Of a stretch of DNA of 64,000 nucleotides, positions 31,086 through 43,272 are shown piece by piece (within the stretch, counting starts at the first letter, position 1; each line of letters starts with the position of its first letter). The stretch is from Comamonas sp. B21-038. Lineage in GTDB: Bacteria > Pseudomonadota > Gammaproteobacteria > Burkholderiales > Burkholderiaceae_C. The position numbers and the translations under genes are program-made. The DNA lies in NCBI RefSeq assembly GCF_022387135.1, contig NZ_CP092462.1, forward strand, positions 3,038,001-3,102,000, in the 5' to 3' direction. Under the pieces are notes generated by a model. That model saw only the letters and a list, made by a program, of their open reading frames with translations. It ran no database searches and had not been told where the DNA came from.

Positions 31086-31110
31086 TAGACTGAACGCTGC
31101 GAACAGTCTA
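31086..31110. promoter_or_regulatory. Inverted repeat upstream of acnA, candidate operator
   Basis: TAGACTG-N11-CAGTCTA: perfect 7-bp arms centred 37 bp before the acnA ATG. Position and symmetry suit a dimeric repressor; the protein is unknown. Confidence 0.5.
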
Positions 31111-31483
31111 CTCCTGGGTCAGGTCCTACATATGTCATCCAATCGCTAAGCCCTGCGATCGTGTGTGCGATCCGGGTTGCGCGGCCGTTTCCCATTAATC
31201 TCCGCGCCGCATGCGGACCGATGCATGGGAACCGGCAGCTGCCAATTCGCTGCCAAGGCTGCACACGGAATCTACAAAATCGTTCGGAAAATTTATAAGC
31301 CTATAGATTAACAAATACAATTATAGCAAGGCACTATTGGCAACTGATTACATTTAGCAGCGCACCAGACTTACCGGCAGCTTAACAGATAGTCGATGAC
31401 AATCCTTCTCCACAAAAATAGGAGAAATTAAGAAGATATGTAGGAATTTCTATAAACCGGATTGACTAGTCGACCCCGCAACG
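31111..31483. other. AT-rich non-coding stretch between acnA and the H-NS-family gene
   Basis: No gene can be supported here. The right half (about 31270-31470) is markedly AT-rich for this genome (for example AAAATTTATAAGCCTATAGA). It sits downstream of the H-NS-family terminator and upstream of acnA, so it presumably holds the acnA promoter. A small RNA cannot be excluded. Confidence 0.5.
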
Positions 31484-31510
31484 AAAAAAACCTGCCGAAG
31501 CAGGTTTTCT
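31484..31510 (-). terminator. Intrinsic terminator of the H-NS-family gene
   Basis: Minus-strand stem CCTGC-TTCG-GCAGG with a stable TTCG tetraloop, followed by seven T residues, 17 bp after the stop codon. Confidence 0.92.
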
Positions 31511-31526
31511 TTGAAGGACGCCCGGC

Positions 31527-31814
31527 TCAAATCGCGAACTTATCACGGTCTTGGCCTTCAATCCACTTGGGCGCCTTGCCGCGGCCCGTCCAGGTTGCAC
31601 CGGTCGCAGGATCGCGGTACTTGGGAGCGACTTTGGAGCCAGCGGAAGCCGAACGGCCACGGGCAGGAGGGAATACATCCTGTTCGGTCAGGCCATAATC
31701 AGACACCAGCTTGCGCACCTGGTCGACGGCGGTCTTCAGTTCGTTGCGACGAACTTCTTCACGCTGTTGTTGCAGGGCTGCCAGTTGGGCATCGATTTCC
31801 TTCAAAGTAGGCAT
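31527..31814 (-). CDS. H-NS family nucleoid-associated DNA-binding protein
   Basis: A 95-residue DNA-binding protein. The first ~45 residues are an alpha-helical oligomerisation segment (LKEIDAQLAALQQQREEVRR). The C-terminal domain carries the H-NS signature KYRDPATGATWTGRGKAPKW, whose GRG-like loop inserts in the minor groove of AT-rich DNA. It is shorter than enterobacterial H-NS (137) and of the size common for MvaT/Bv3F-like H-NS proteins in betaproteobacteria. It is monocistronic with its own terminator. Several such small paralogs usually occur per genome. Confidence 0.9.
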   Translation of the reverse strand: MPTLKEIDAQLAALQQQREEVRRNELKTAVDQVRKLVSDYGLTEQDVFPPARGRSASAGSKVAPKYRDPATGATWTGRGKAPKWIEGQDRDKFAI

Positions 31815-31935
31815 GTTTAATATCCATTCAAATCAGTTAACGTTTGCAGTATACCTAAAAACGCAATAACCGAGTGCGCCTCGACATTTTTCTATTTAAA
31901 GGAATGGTAAACCTCGTGCCAAAAACTTGTAACGA

Positions 31936-33243
31936 CTAGTAATCAATGCTCGTGAGATCCGGCCGGGCGATTACCTTGTCGACCCGTTTGCCCTCCAGAG
32001 CCAGCACTTCGAATACCCAGCCTGCGCAATAAATCTTTTCGCCCAGTGGCGGCAGATGGCCCGATTCCGCCATCAGCATCCCGGCCAGGGTGTTATAGCG
32101 GCCCTTGTCCTCATCGGGCAGCTCCTTGATTTCCAGACGCGCCTTCAATTCCGACACCGGCATCAGCCCATCCAGGTACCAGGAACCATCGTCGTTCTGC
32201 ACCGCCCAGGCCTCGCTGGCAGCGCCCGGCTTGAGCTCGCCGGTAATCGCTTCGAGCAGGTCGCGCGGCGTGATGATGCCCTGCACGACACCGTATTCGT
32301 CGACCACGAAAATCATGCGGCCGGCGCGCGCGCGGAATTGCTCCAGCAGCTCAAAGCCGCTCAGGGTTTCCGGCACATAGCTGGCTGCCACGGCCACCTT
32401 GGCGATCGAGGTGTTCTGGGGGTCGGCGACGTCCAGCAGATGTGCCACGCTGACCAGACCGACCACGTTGTCCAGCGACTCACGGCACACCGGATACCAC
32501 GAGTGCGCGCCCTTGCCACTGGAGGCGCGCACCTCGTGCAAGGCCTGGGTCACGGTCAGATTGGCATCGAGCCATTCCACATCGCCCCTGGGCACCATCA
32601 TCGAAATCAGCGGACGGTCATCGAGGTGGAACACGTTCTGCACCATCTGGTGCTCATGGCGTTCGATCACGCCGGCGTCCCGTCCCTCGTCGAGACTGGC
32701 GACGATTTCTTCTTCGGTCACGGCGCGGTCCGACTCATCCTTGATGCGCAGCAGCTTGAGCACGCCTTGCGCAGAGATGGCCAGCAGCCACACAAAGGGT
32801 TTGGCAATTTTCGACACCCAGGTGAGCGGCAGCGCGATGATGCGCGACGATGCCTCAGGGTACATCTGGCCAATGCGCTTGGGCACCAGTTCGCCAAAAA
32901 CAATGGTCATGAAGGTGATGACGATGATCACCGTGGTCGTGGCCACCACCGATGCCACCGAGGCCGGCATGCCCCAGGTGACCAACGACTGTGCCAGCCC
33001 GTCGCTGAAGGCCGCCTCACCAAAAATACCGTTGAGCATGCCGATCGACGTGATGCCGACCTGAATCGAGGAAAGAAATTGGGTAGGATTGCTGAGCAGA
33101 TCCAGCGCCGCCTTGGCGCCCTTGTCGCCACTTTCGGCCATGGCCAGCAAACGGGACTTGCGGCTGCTGGCGAGCGCCAGCTCGGACATGGCGAAGACCC
33201 CATTCAACAAGGTCAAAAGCGCGATCAAGAGTACGTCTAACAA
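31936..33243 (-). CDS. HlyC/CorC (CNNM) family membrane protein with CBS pair
   Basis: A 435-residue inner-membrane protein of the family linked to Mg2+/Co2+ homeostasis and hemolysin-like proteins. Residues 1-~185 form the CNNM/DUF21 membrane domain (NGVFAMSELALASSRKSRLL, then TFMTIVFGELVPKRIGQMYP). A CBS pair follows (MVPRGDVEWL ... MIFVVDEYGVVQGIITPRDL), and the C-terminal CorC/HlyC domain (LPPLGEKIYCAGWVFEVLAL). The only start that keeps the first membrane helix is TTG at 33243 (or ATT just before it); no ATG occurs until residue 19, inside the helix. It is divergent from apaH, with just 26 bp between. Confidence 0.86.
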   Translation of the reverse strand: MLDVLLIALLTLLNGVFAMSELALASSRKSRLLAMAESGDKGAKAALDLLSNPTQFLSSIQVGITSIGMLNGIFGEAAFSDGLAQSLVTWGMPASVASVVATTTVIIVITFMTIVFGELVPKRIGQMYPEASSRIIALPLTWVSKIAKPFVWLLAISAQGVLKLLRIKDESDRAVTEEEIVASLDEGRDAGVIERHEHQMVQNVFHLDDRPLISMMVPRGDVEWLDANLTVTQALHEVRASSGKGAHSWYPVCRESLDNVVGLVSVAHLLDVADPQNTSIAKVAVAASYVPETLSGFELLEQFRARAGRMIFVVDEYGVVQGIITPRDLLEAITGELKPGAASEAWAVQNDDGSWYLDGLMPVSELKARLEIKELPDEDKGRYNTLAGMLMAESGHLPPLGEKIYCAGWVFEVLALEGKRVDKVIARPDLTSIDY

Positions 33244-33269
33244 AATAGTTCACAGGTAGTTCAACAAGC

Positions 33270-34112
33270 ATGTCACTTTACTGTATCGGCGATATCCAAG
33301 GCTGCGATAGCGCTTTGGGCCGTCTGCTGACCAAAATCGATTTCTCTCCCAGCCGCGATACCGTGTATCTGCTGGGCGACCTGGTCAACCGGGGCCCGGA
33401 ATCGGCCCAGACGCTGCGGCGCTGCATCGCGGCGGACGGTAGCATCCAGGCCATTCTCGGCAACCATGACCTGCACCTGCTGGCGGCTGCCGATGGCCGG
33501 CGCAAGTTCTCCCGGCGCGATACCTTGCTAGACGTGCTGCAGGCGCCGGATGCTGCGCAGTTGTTGGAATGGGTGCGCCAGCAGCCGTTGGCCCGCACGC
33601 ATACGCTGGGCGGCGAACAGCTGCTGATGGTGCATGCCGGCGTTCACCAGCAATGGGATCTGGACGCCACCCTGCGACATGCCGCCGAGGTCGAAGCGGT
33701 GCTGCGCAGCGACGGCTTGAGCCTTTTTTTGCAAGCCATGTACGGCAACACCCCGGCGCAATGGGATCCGCAACTGAGCGGCATGGAGCGCCTGCGGATG
33801 ATTACCAACGTGCTCACCCGCATGCGCTTTTGCCACGCCGATGGCAGCCTGGACTTCGACAGCACCGAAAGCCTGGCAGAAGCACCCGAGGGCCTGACCG
33901 CCTGGTTTGACCTGCCCGGCCGCGCCACCGCCGGCACCACCATCGCCTTTGGCCACTGGTCCACCTTGGGTGATCTGCAGCGTCCCCACCTGCTGGCGCT
34001 CGATACCGGCTGCGTCTGGGGGGGCTGCCTGAGCGCAGTGCGCTTTGGCAACACCCTGGCTGAGCGCGAGCTGATCCACGTGGATTGCGAGCAGGCCCAG
34101 CAACCGGGCTGA
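33270..34112 (+). CDS. apaH: Symmetrical diadenosine tetraphosphatase (ApaH)
   Basis: Hydrolyses Ap4A symmetrically to two ADP and also removes Np4-type caps from RNA in E. coli. The 280-residue protein has the metallophosphoesterase metal motifs in order: GDIQGC (residues 7-12), GDLVNRGP, GNHDLH, and HAG; GHWSTLGD near the C-terminus completes the site. AGGT lies about 15 bases before the ATG at 33270. The 26-bp gap to the divergent CorC-family start means the two promoters must overlap the opposing genes. Confidence 0.95.
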   Translation: MSLYCIGDIQGCDSALGRLLTKIDFSPSRDTVYLLGDLVNRGPESAQTLRRCIAADGSIQAILGNHDLHLLAAADGRRKFSRRDTLLDVLQAPDAAQLLEWVRQQPLARTHTLGGEQLLMVHAGVHQQWDLDATLRHAAEVEAVLRSDGLSLFLQAMYGNTPAQWDPQLSGMERLRMITNVLTRMRFCHADGSLDFDSTESLAEAPEGLTAWFDLPGRATAGTTIAFGHWSTLGDLQRPHLLALDTGCVWGGCLSAVRFGNTLAERELIHVDCEQAQQPG

Positions 34113-34225
34113 GAACCTGAAGCCGGACTCCTCGCGCCGCGACAGGGTCTTTGCGCGATGGGATGCGAGGGGGCGCCCCGCTGCGCACTCCCACGCGGCT
34201 GCGCGGCGATGGCCAACAAGGTTCA

Positions 34226-34257
34226 AAAAAAGGCCTCAGCGGTCAGCTGAGGCCTTG
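34226..34257 (-). terminator. Intrinsic terminator of rhlE
   Basis: Minus-strand 9-bp stem GGCCTCAGC / GCTGAGGCC around a 5-nt loop, then TTTTTTT; 21 bp after the helicase stop. It faces the convergent apaH end. Confidence 0.92.
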
Positions 34258-34277
34258 GTCCATCGACGTTATCGCGA

Positions 34278-35729
34278 TTATTCAGAAGCAGGCGAGGGCT
34301 TGAACAGCGCAGCCACCTTGCGGCGCGGTTTGATGCCGGGGCCGCGTGCCGGCGCTGGCTTGGCGTTTGCATCCCAGGCCGCAGGCTCGGCCGCCTTGGG
34401 CTCGTAAGGCTTGTCAAAGAAGGGGTCGCGCGAGACCGGTGCCGGGCGGTAGCGCTCGCGGCGGTCCTGGACTTCGTCCTCACGGGGCGCACGGCGGTCG
34501 CGGCTGCGGGAGCTGTCGCGCTCTCGGCCTGCTTCACGCTCACGGCGCTCGCGGTTGCCATCGTTGAAACGCTCGCGCTGAGGCTGCTCGCCCAGCGCGA
34601 AGTTCTCCACGTCGATCTTCTTCTTGATCAGCTTTTCGATATCCGACACATGCCGGGCATCCGCGTGGGAGACCAAGGTGACGGCCAGACCCGATGCGCC
34701 TGCACGGCCGGTACGGCCAATCCGGTGCACATAGTCTTCCGCATTGAAGGGCACATCAAAGTTGAAGACGGCAGGCACATCCTTGATGTCCAGACCCCGC
34801 GCGGCCACATCGGTACAGACCAGCAGATCCACTTCACCCTGCTTGAAGGCCTCCAGGGCCTTGAGGCGCTCGTCCTGGCTCTTGTCGCCGTGCAGCGCAG
34901 CCGCCCGCAGACCTTCACGCTCCAAGGTGCGGGCCAGGCGCGAGCAGCCCAGCTTGCTGTTGACGAACACAAAGGCCTGGCGGATCTGGCGATCGCGCAG
35001 CACCTTGGTCAGCACGCGGCGCTTGTCGTCATCGGAGGCGGCGTAGAAACGCTGCTCGACGGTAGAGGCGGTTTCGTTGGGACGCGCCACCTCGATCGTG
35101 ATCGGGTCTTGCAGGTAGCTGCCGGCCAGGCGCTTGATCTCGGGCGAGAACGTGGCCGAGAACAGCAAGGTGGTGCGTTTCTTGGGCAGGTAGGACAGGA
35201 TGCGCTGCAGATCGGGCAGAAAACCGATATCGAGCATGCGGTCGGCTTCGTCCAATACCACATATTCGACCTGGTTGAGCACCGCGTTCTTGGCCTCGAT
35301 ATGGTCCAGAAGACGCCCGGGCGTTGCCACCAGAATTTCGACGCCCTTTTTCAGCTCCAGCGTCTGGGGCTTCATGTCCATGCCACCGAACACCACGGTG
35401 CTGCGCAGCTTGGTGTGCTTGGCGAACTGGGCAATCTGCTGGGCGACCTGGTCGGCCAGCTCACGGGTGGGCAGCAGCACCAGCGCACGCACCGGGTGGC
35501 GCGCGGGCGATGCCGAGCTGTTTTCGTGCACCATCATCCGCTGCAGCAGCGGCAGGGAGAAAGCAGCTGTCTTGCCCGTGCCAGTTTGCGCGGCACCCAT
35601 GACGTCTTTGCCGGTCAGGACCACAGGGATGGCCTGTGCCTGAATGGGCGTCATGGATGCGTAGCCCATCTCGGAGATGGCTTTGGCCAGGGGCTCGGCC
35701 AGATGAAGGTTGGAGAAAGAATTTGTCAT
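34278..35729 (-). CDS. rhlE: DEAD-box ATP-dependent RNA helicase (RhlE type)
   Basis: A 483-residue RNA helicase involved in ribosome assembly or RNA turnover. Helicase motifs occur in order: Q motif with GYASMTPIQAQAIP, motif I AQTGTGKT, PTRELA, VATPGR, DEAD in VVLDEADRMLDIGF, SAT, and the C-terminal ARGLDIKDVPAVFNFD and HRIGRTGRAG. From about residue 375 the tail is a disordered Arg/Glu/Asp-rich stretch (RERREREAGRERDSSRSRDR) ending in a basic segment, typical of RhlE proteins and likely to bind RNA. Monocistronic with its own terminator. Confidence 0.93.
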   Translation of the reverse strand: MTNSFSNLHLAEPLAKAISEMGYASMTPIQAQAIPVVLTGKDVMGAAQTGTGKTAAFSLPLLQRMMVHENSSASPARHPVRALVLLPTRELADQVAQQIAQFAKHTKLRSTVVFGGMDMKPQTLELKKGVEILVATPGRLLDHIEAKNAVLNQVEYVVLDEADRMLDIGFLPDLQRILSYLPKKRTTLLFSATFSPEIKRLAGSYLQDPITIEVARPNETASTVEQRFYAASDDDKRRVLTKVLRDRQIRQAFVFVNSKLGCSRLARTLEREGLRAAALHGDKSQDERLKALEAFKQGEVDLLVCTDVAARGLDIKDVPAVFNFDVPFNAEDYVHRIGRTGRAGASGLAVTLVSHADARHVSDIEKLIKKKIDVENFALGEQPQRERFNDGNRERREREAGRERDSSRSRDRRAPREDEVQDRRERYRPAPVSRDPFFDKPYEPKAAEPAAWDANAKPAPARGPGIKPRRKVAALFKPSPASE

Positions 35730-35914
35730 GTAAGCCCCCTATTGTCGCACTGCAGACAAATCGGCGCTTGGTTTAACCCTGTCATGGCTTACGGATTCGC
35801 TCAGCCGCAGTGCAAAGCCTGGCAGACCAGCGTAAGTGCGGGCGCCAGGCAAGGCATTTCCGGGTATCGCGGTGCAAGGGCCGAGCCCGGTTTTTGCGGG
35901 CTGGGCCAGGCGCA

Positions 35915-36790
35915 TCAGAGGCTACCGGCCTGGAAGGTATCGCAGGACTGGACGCTGCCGGTCTTGTAGCCCTGGGTGAACCAGCGCACGCGCTGGGCGC
36001 TGGAGCCGTGGGTGAAGCTGTCAGGGCGCACGGTGCCGGTGGCCTCGCGCTGCAGCTTGTCGTCACCGATTTGCTGGGCAGCATTCACCGCCGACTCGAT
36101 ATCGCCCTGCTCCAGCCAGCTCTTGGCCTGCTGCGAATGGTTGGCCCAGATGCCGGCATAGCAGTCGGCCTGCAGCTCCAGGCGCACCGACAGCGCGTTC
36201 TGCTCACGCTCGCTGACGCGCCCGCGCATCGCATCGACCTTGCCCGAGATGCCGAGCAGGTTCTGCACATGGTGGCCGACCTCATGCGCCACCACATAGG
36301 CGCGCGCAAACTCACCGGGCGCGCCCAGCTGGCGGCTCATGGTGTTGAAGAAATCCATGTCCAGGTAGACCTTCTGGTCGCCGGGGCAGTAGAACGGCCC
36401 CATCGCCGATTGGCCGGTGCCGCAGGCGGTGCGCGTGACACCCGTGAACAACACCAGACGGGGCGCACGGTACTGGGCGCCCCCCTTGGTGAAGATGTCG
36501 CTCCAGACATCTTCGGTCGATGCGAGCACCGTGGAGACGAACTTGGCACCCTGGTCATTGGCAGGTGGTGCCTTGGCCGGGCCTTGCTGCGTCGGGGCGG
36601 GCGAGCCGCCCCCGGAGAGCACGCCAATGGTGGTGAGCGGGTTGATGCCGAACACGCCCCAGCCGATCAGCGCCAGCACGACGGTGCCGATACCAATGCT
36701 GCGCCCGCCCAGGCCAAACCCTCCGCCCCCACCGCCACTGCCGCGCTGGTCTTCCACATTGCTCGATTCGCGGTTGCCTTCCCATTTCAT
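35915..36790 (-). CDS. Neutral zinc metallopeptidase (YpfJ family)
   Basis: A 291-residue membrane-anchored protein. The N-terminus is a Gly-rich linker followed by one hydrophobic segment (SIGIGTVVLALIGWGVFGI, residues ~31-49), which probably places the rest in the periplasm. The peptidase part carries HEVGHHVQNLLG, the HExxH zinc motif, and RLELQADCYAG with the third ligand Glu. GSSAQRVRWFTQGYKTGSVQSC close to the C-terminus is also a family hallmark. The physiological substrate is not known. It lies 185 bp upstream of rhlE in the same direction. Confidence 0.88.
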   Translation of the reverse strand: MKWEGNRESSNVEDQRGSGGGGGGFGLGGRSIGIGTVVLALIGWGVFGINPLTTIGVLSGGGSPAPTQQGPAKAPPANDQGAKFVSTVLASTEDVWSDIFTKGGAQYRAPRLVLFTGVTRTACGTGQSAMGPFYCPGDQKVYLDMDFFNTMSRQLGAPGEFARAYVVAHEVGHHVQNLLGISGKVDAMRGRVSEREQNALSVRLELQADCYAGIWANHSQQAKSWLEQGDIESAVNAAQQIGDDKLQREATGTVRPDSFTHGSSAQRVRWFTQGYKTGSVQSCDTFQAGSL

Positions 36791-36963
36791 GGTCGCTCTC
36801 CTCGCAGTGCCCTGGCACTGACGCTGTTATTGATCCGCCTACAGTAGCGCATTTGGCGGGGTGCCGTCCGTAAGACCGGCCCCCAATCTGGCAGAAAATC
36901 CCGGACCGGCACTGCCATTGAAGAAAATTTGCAAAGCCCTGGCCCGCACTGCAGCGCCCGCGT

Positions 36964-36993
36964 AAAAAAGCCACTCCGGATGGGGAGTGGCTT
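36964..36993 (-). terminator. Intrinsic terminator of dcd
   Basis: Minus-strand 10-bp stem AAGCCACTCC / GGAGTGGCTT with a 6-nt loop and a continuing run of T residues; 20 bp after the dcd stop. Confidence 0.92.
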
Positions 36994-37013
36994 CTGGGCA
37001 TGGGCGCGCGTCA

Positions 37014-37580
<567 letters not shown>

Positions 37581-37683
37581 GTCTGAATAACTCCTAGGCG
37601 GCATTGTAGCGAAAGGCATGGCCCCAGCGGGCGGCATGTGCAGCTGCCCTGGGGCCTGTCTCTCCACCAATGCGGCACCAGGA

Positions 37684-38985
37684 TCAGCCGGCTTTCTGCG
37701 CAATATGGCTGCGCTCGATCAGGCGGTCGTCGCCCAGCACGATCAGGCTGAACAGCAGCTCCTCCAGGTTGCCGGCTTGCGCCATCTTGCGGGCAATCAA
37801 CGGCGTGGCCTGCGGGTTGAGCACGACAAAGTCTGCCTCGCAGCCGGGCTGCAGGTTGCCGACCACGCCCGGCAGGCCCAGCGCCTTGGCAGCACCGGCC
37901 GTGTGCTGCCACCACAGATGGCTGGGGGCCAGCGACAGGCCCTGCTTGTCGCGCCCCTCGCGGCCGACAAAATAGGCAGCCAGCATGGTGCGGAAGGGGC
38001 TGAAGCTCGTGCCGCCGCCGACATCGCTGGCCAGCCCGTACAGCATCTGCGCCGCGTCGGCCTTGGCATAGTCAAAAAAGCCGCTGGCCAGAAACAGGTT
38101 GCTGGTCGGGCTGACCGCAGCGGCTGTACCGGTCTCGTGCATCAGCGCGCGGTCGCGGTCATCGAGGTGGATGCAATGCGCATAGACGGCGCGCTCGCGC
38201 ATCAGGCCCCGGTCCGCATAGACCTGCAGGTAGCTGCGGCTGTCGGGGAAGAGCTCGCGCACCCAGGCCATCTCGTCCAGGTTCTCCGCCACATGGGATT
38301 GGATCCAGACATCGCTGTAGCGCGCCGCCAGCTCGCCGGCACCGCGCAGCTGGGCATCGGTGCTCGTGGGTGCAAAGCGCGGCGTGATCGCATAACCCAG
38401 GCGGTCCACGCCATGCCAGCGGCGGATCAGCGCCTCGGTGTCGATCAGGCTTTGCGCGGTCTCATCGCGTACGCCGTCGGGCGAATGGCGGTCCTGCAGC
38501 ACCTTGCCGGTGATCAGACGCATCTGGCGCTTTTGCGCTTCGGCAAACAGTGCATCGGCCGATGCCGGGTGCGAGGTGGCAAAGGTCAGCGCGGTGGTCA
38601 CGCCGTTGCGCAGCAGCTCATCGACAAAGAAATGCGCGACTTCGCCCGCATAACCGGCATCGACAAAGCGCGACTCATGCGGAAAGGTGTAGTCGTTCAG
38701 CCAAGGCAGCAGGCCGCTGGCGGGCGAGCCGATCACATCGGTCTGCGGGTAGTGGATGTGCATGTCCACAAAACCCGGCGCGATGATGCGGCCCGGCAGC
38801 TGCTCCACCACGGCCTCGGCACCGGCCTGGGCCAGCAGCGGGGCAGACAGCGCCTGCCAGCTGCCTGCGGCCAGCACGCGCTCGCGGCCATCGGCGCCCG
38901 GCGCCACGGCCAGCAGGCCATCTTCTTCATACAGCGCCTGGCCATCATCGGCAAAGCGCAACAGGGCGGATCGGTAAATATGCAT
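37684..38985 (-). CDS. guaD: Guanine deaminase (GuaD)
   Basis: Zn-dependent amidohydrolase converting guanine to xanthine and ammonia. The 433-residue product has [14 protein letters not shown] (metal His pair), [11 protein letters not shown] with the next ligand His, [11 protein letters not shown], and the closing [16 protein letters not shown], whose Asp is catalytic; all match bacterial GuaD. The ATG at 38985 (MHIYRS) is preferred over an upstream TTG. It lies 2.1 kb from the purine transport/deamination operon, with a HIT gene between them on the other strand, and probably serves the same pathway. Confidence 0.93.
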   Translation of the reverse strand: MHIYRSALLRFADDGQALYEEDGLLAVAPGADGRERVLAAGSWQALSAPLLAQAGAEAVVEQLPGRIIAPGFVDMHIHYPQTDVIGSPASGLLPWLNDYTFPHESRFVDAGYAGEVAHFFVDELLRNGVTTALTFATSHPASADALFAEAQKRQMRLITGKVLQDRHSPDGVRDETAQSLIDTEALIRRWHGVDRLGYAITPRFAPTSTDAQLRGAGELAARYSDVWIQSHVAENLDEMAWVRELFPDSRSYLQVYADRGLMRERAVYAHCIHLDDRDRALMHETGTAAAVSPTSNLFLASGFFDYAKADAAQMLYGLASDVGGGTSFSPFRTMLAAYFVGREGRDKQGLSLAPSHLWWQHTAGAAKALGLPGVVGNLQPGCEADFVVLNPQATPLIARKMAQAGNLEELLFSLIVLGDDRLIERSHIAQKAG

Positions 38986-39266
38986 GGCGCCAAGCTTAGC
39001 GGCTGCCAAGGCTTGCCGTTATATAAGCTCAGCAATAGTTTCTATGCGCGGATGCAGGGCTGTTGGCCGCGCCAGCTACGGGCGGCGTGCAACACGGGCA
39101 TTGCGCTGACAGCAGGCATATCGTTAACCAGGGAAAACCCCAGTCTCAGACCGCTACGCAGGTCATCCCTGCGGTCTATAGTATTTGTTTTACCTGTTGG
39201 TTAAAACAGTCTGGGGCGCTGCCAAGACAGCGCCCGCTGCACCATTGCAAGGAGGAAGCCCGTCCC

Positions 39267-39731
39267 ATGCCGCATTTTGTTGATCCGTCCCCTGCCGGTG
39301 TCTGCATTTTCTGCCGAATCGTGCAAGGAGAAATTCCCTCGGCCAAGGTGTATGAAGACGCCTTGACGATTGCCTTCATGGACCTGGGCCAGGTCAACCC
39401 CGGCCATGTGCTGGTGGCCACCAAGCGCCATGCGGCCAATATCTTCGAGATCACCGACGAGGAATCGGCCGCTGTGATGCAGACCGCGCGCAAGGTGGCG
39501 CTGGCTGCCAAGATCGCTTTCGAGCCCGCAGGCCTCACGTTGCTGCAGGCCAACGGTGTGGAAGGCGGCCAGACCGTTGCCCACTTCCACCTGCATGTGG
39601 TGCCCCGCCATGCCGACGATGGCGTGAGCTTCAGCTGGCCGCGCAAGGAGCCCGGTGGCGCGGTGCTGGAAGGCTATGCGCTGCAGCTGCGCAATGCGAT
39701 GCTGTCGGAATCGGTGCCCGTGGCAGCCTAA
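39267..39731 (+). CDS. HIT-family nucleotide-binding hydrolase
   Basis: A 154-residue histidine-triad protein. CIFCRIVQGEIPSAKVYED at the N-terminus has the zinc-type CxxC found in many Hint/HIT proteins, and the triad HFHLHVVPR carries the nucleophile region. Such proteins hydrolyse AMP-lysine, ADP-ribose-like or dinucleoside substrates. AAGGAGG lies 11 bases before the ATG at 39267. It is flanked by purine genes on the other strand. Confidence 0.9.
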   Translation: MPHFVDPSPAGVCIFCRIVQGEIPSAKVYEDALTIAFMDLGQVNPGHVLVATKRHAANIFEITDEESAAVMQTARKVALAAKIAFEPAGLTLLQANGVEGGQTVAHFHLHVVPRHADDGVSFSWPRKEPGGAVLEGYALQLRNAMLSESVPVAA

Positions 39732-39751
39732 AGCCACCCCCCACCCAAGAA

Positions 39752-39775
39752 CAAGGGCGCCTTATGGCGCCCTTG
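39752..39775 (-). terminator. Terminator of the purine transport/deamination operon
   Basis: Perfect 10-bp stem CAAGGGCGCC / GGCGCCCTTG with a 4-nt loop. On the minus strand it is followed by a T-rich TTCTTGG. It lies 6 bp after the deaminase stop and 20 bp after the convergent HIT stop, so it may serve both. Confidence 0.8.
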
Positions 39776-39781
39776 CTGCGT

Positions 39782-41822
<2,041 letters not shown>

Positions 41823-41956
41823 CGGGGAATCTCTTTGTATAAATGACAAGGCTGCCCTGGGGCAGCCTTGGGTCACGATGTTAGCACTGGCATAAAAAAC
41901 ACCTGTGCCACTCGCGTTTAGATCGGGCGTCGAACGTCGGGCGCAGTGCCCGCGCA

Positions 41957-43105
41957 TCACTTGCCAGGAACCTGGCCTTCCACACCCTTGATGTAGAAGC
42001 TGATGCCCTTGAGGAATTCGTCATCGGCAACCTTGTCGGCAGCCAGGATTTCCTTGCCATCCTGGCCCAGGATGGGGCCCTTCCAGATGCTGAACGTACC
42101 GTCCTTCAGACCCTTCTTGACCTCTTCGACCTTGGCCTTGGCTTCGGCGGGCACGTCTTCGGCGATGGACACCAGGTCGATCGTGCCTTCCTTCACACCC
42201 CACCAGGTCTGGCGGCTGGTCCACTTGCCTTCAAGGGCGCTGCGGGTGGTGTCGATGTAGTAAGGCGTCCAGTTGATGATGGACGAGCCCAGGTGGGCCT
42301 TGGGGCCGTAGGCCGTCATGTCCGAATCCCAGCCGAAGGCGCGCTTGCCCTTTTCTTCGGCCGTCTTGAGCACGGCAGGCGAGTCGGTGTTCTGGAACAG
42401 AATGTCCGCACCGCCATTGATCAGGCTGGTGGCCGCTTCGGTTTCCTTCGGAGGGCTGAACCATTCATTGACCCAGACCACCTTGGTGCTGATCTTGGGG
42501 TTGACGCTTTGCGCACCCAGCGTGAAGCTGTTGATGTTGCGGATCACCTCGGGGATCGGCACCGAGCCCACCACGCCCAGGGTGTTGCTCTTGGTCATCG
42601 AGCCGGCGATGATGCCCGCCAGATAGGCACCTTCGTAGGTGCGGCTGTCATAGGTGCTGACATTGCCGGCCACCTTGTAGCCGGTGGCATGCTCCCATTT
42701 CACATCGGCAAACTCGGGGGCCAGCTTCTGGATCACATCCATGTAGCCAAAGGTGGTGCCGAACACCAGCTTGTTGCCCTGGCTGGCCATGTCGCGCAAC
42801 ACGCGCTCGGCGTCCGCACCTTCGGGCACACTTTCGACAAAGCTGGTCTGGATCTTGTCGCCAAACTCCTTCTCCAGCGCCTTGCGCGCCTGGTCATGCG
42901 CATAGGTCCAGCCGCCGTCGCCCACCGGGCCGACGTAGGCAAAGGAAATCTTCAAGGGCTCGGCAGCAGGCGCAGCGGCCGCTGGGGCAGCAGCAGGCGC
43001 CGGCGCGGGCGCCTCCTCCTTCTTGCTGCAACCCACCACGGCGGCAGCGGCCAGCGCGGAGAGCGCGGCGACCTTGATCAGCGAACGCTTACGGAAATCA
43101 GTCAT
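41957..43105 (-). CDS. Bmp-family nucleoside/purine-binding lipoprotein, copy 2
   Basis: A 382-residue periplasmic lipoprotein receptor of the Bmp/Med (PnrA-like) family. The signal sequence ends in a lipobox AVVGC at about residue 25, followed by an Ala/Pro-rich tether. The ligand domain starts KISFAYVGPVGDGGWTYAHD and includes YEGAYLAGIIAGSMTKSNTL and VKEGTIDL. It is a paralog of the neighbouring gene of exactly equal length. It lies 209 bp after it, a gap holding a strong hairpin, and 134 bp before the Rieske gene. Confidence 0.92.
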   Translation of the reverse strand: MTDFRKRSLIKVAALSALAAAAVVGCSKKEEAPAPAPAAAPAAAAPAAEPLKISFAYVGPVGDGGWTYAHDQARKALEKEFGDKIQTSFVESVPEGADAERVLRDMASQGNKLVFGTTFGYMDVIQKLAPEFADVKWEHATGYKVAGNVSTYDSRTYEGAYLAGIIAGSMTKSNTLGVVGSVPIPEVIRNINSFTLGAQSVNPKISTKVVWVNEWFSPPKETEAATSLINGGADILFQNTDSPAVLKTAEEKGKRAFGWDSDMTAYGPKAHLGSSIINWTPYYIDTTRSALEGKWTSRQTWWGVKEGTIDLVSIAEDVPAEAKAKVEEVKKGLKDGTFSIWKGPILGQDGKEILAADKVADDEFLKGISFYIKGVEGQVPGK

Positions 43106-43272
43106 CTGTGTGTCCTCGAATGTTGTTGGAATGTCGAGCTGTACAGGCCACCGGGCCGGCCTGCAGCGGGTAGAACATCGCCCGGCCAATATATGCATAA
43201 ATCGGGCCAGGTTCCAGCAGCAGCCACCCGCCGCGCTGCACTGTTGTTGGTTGGCCAGCAGGCCCGGCGCAG

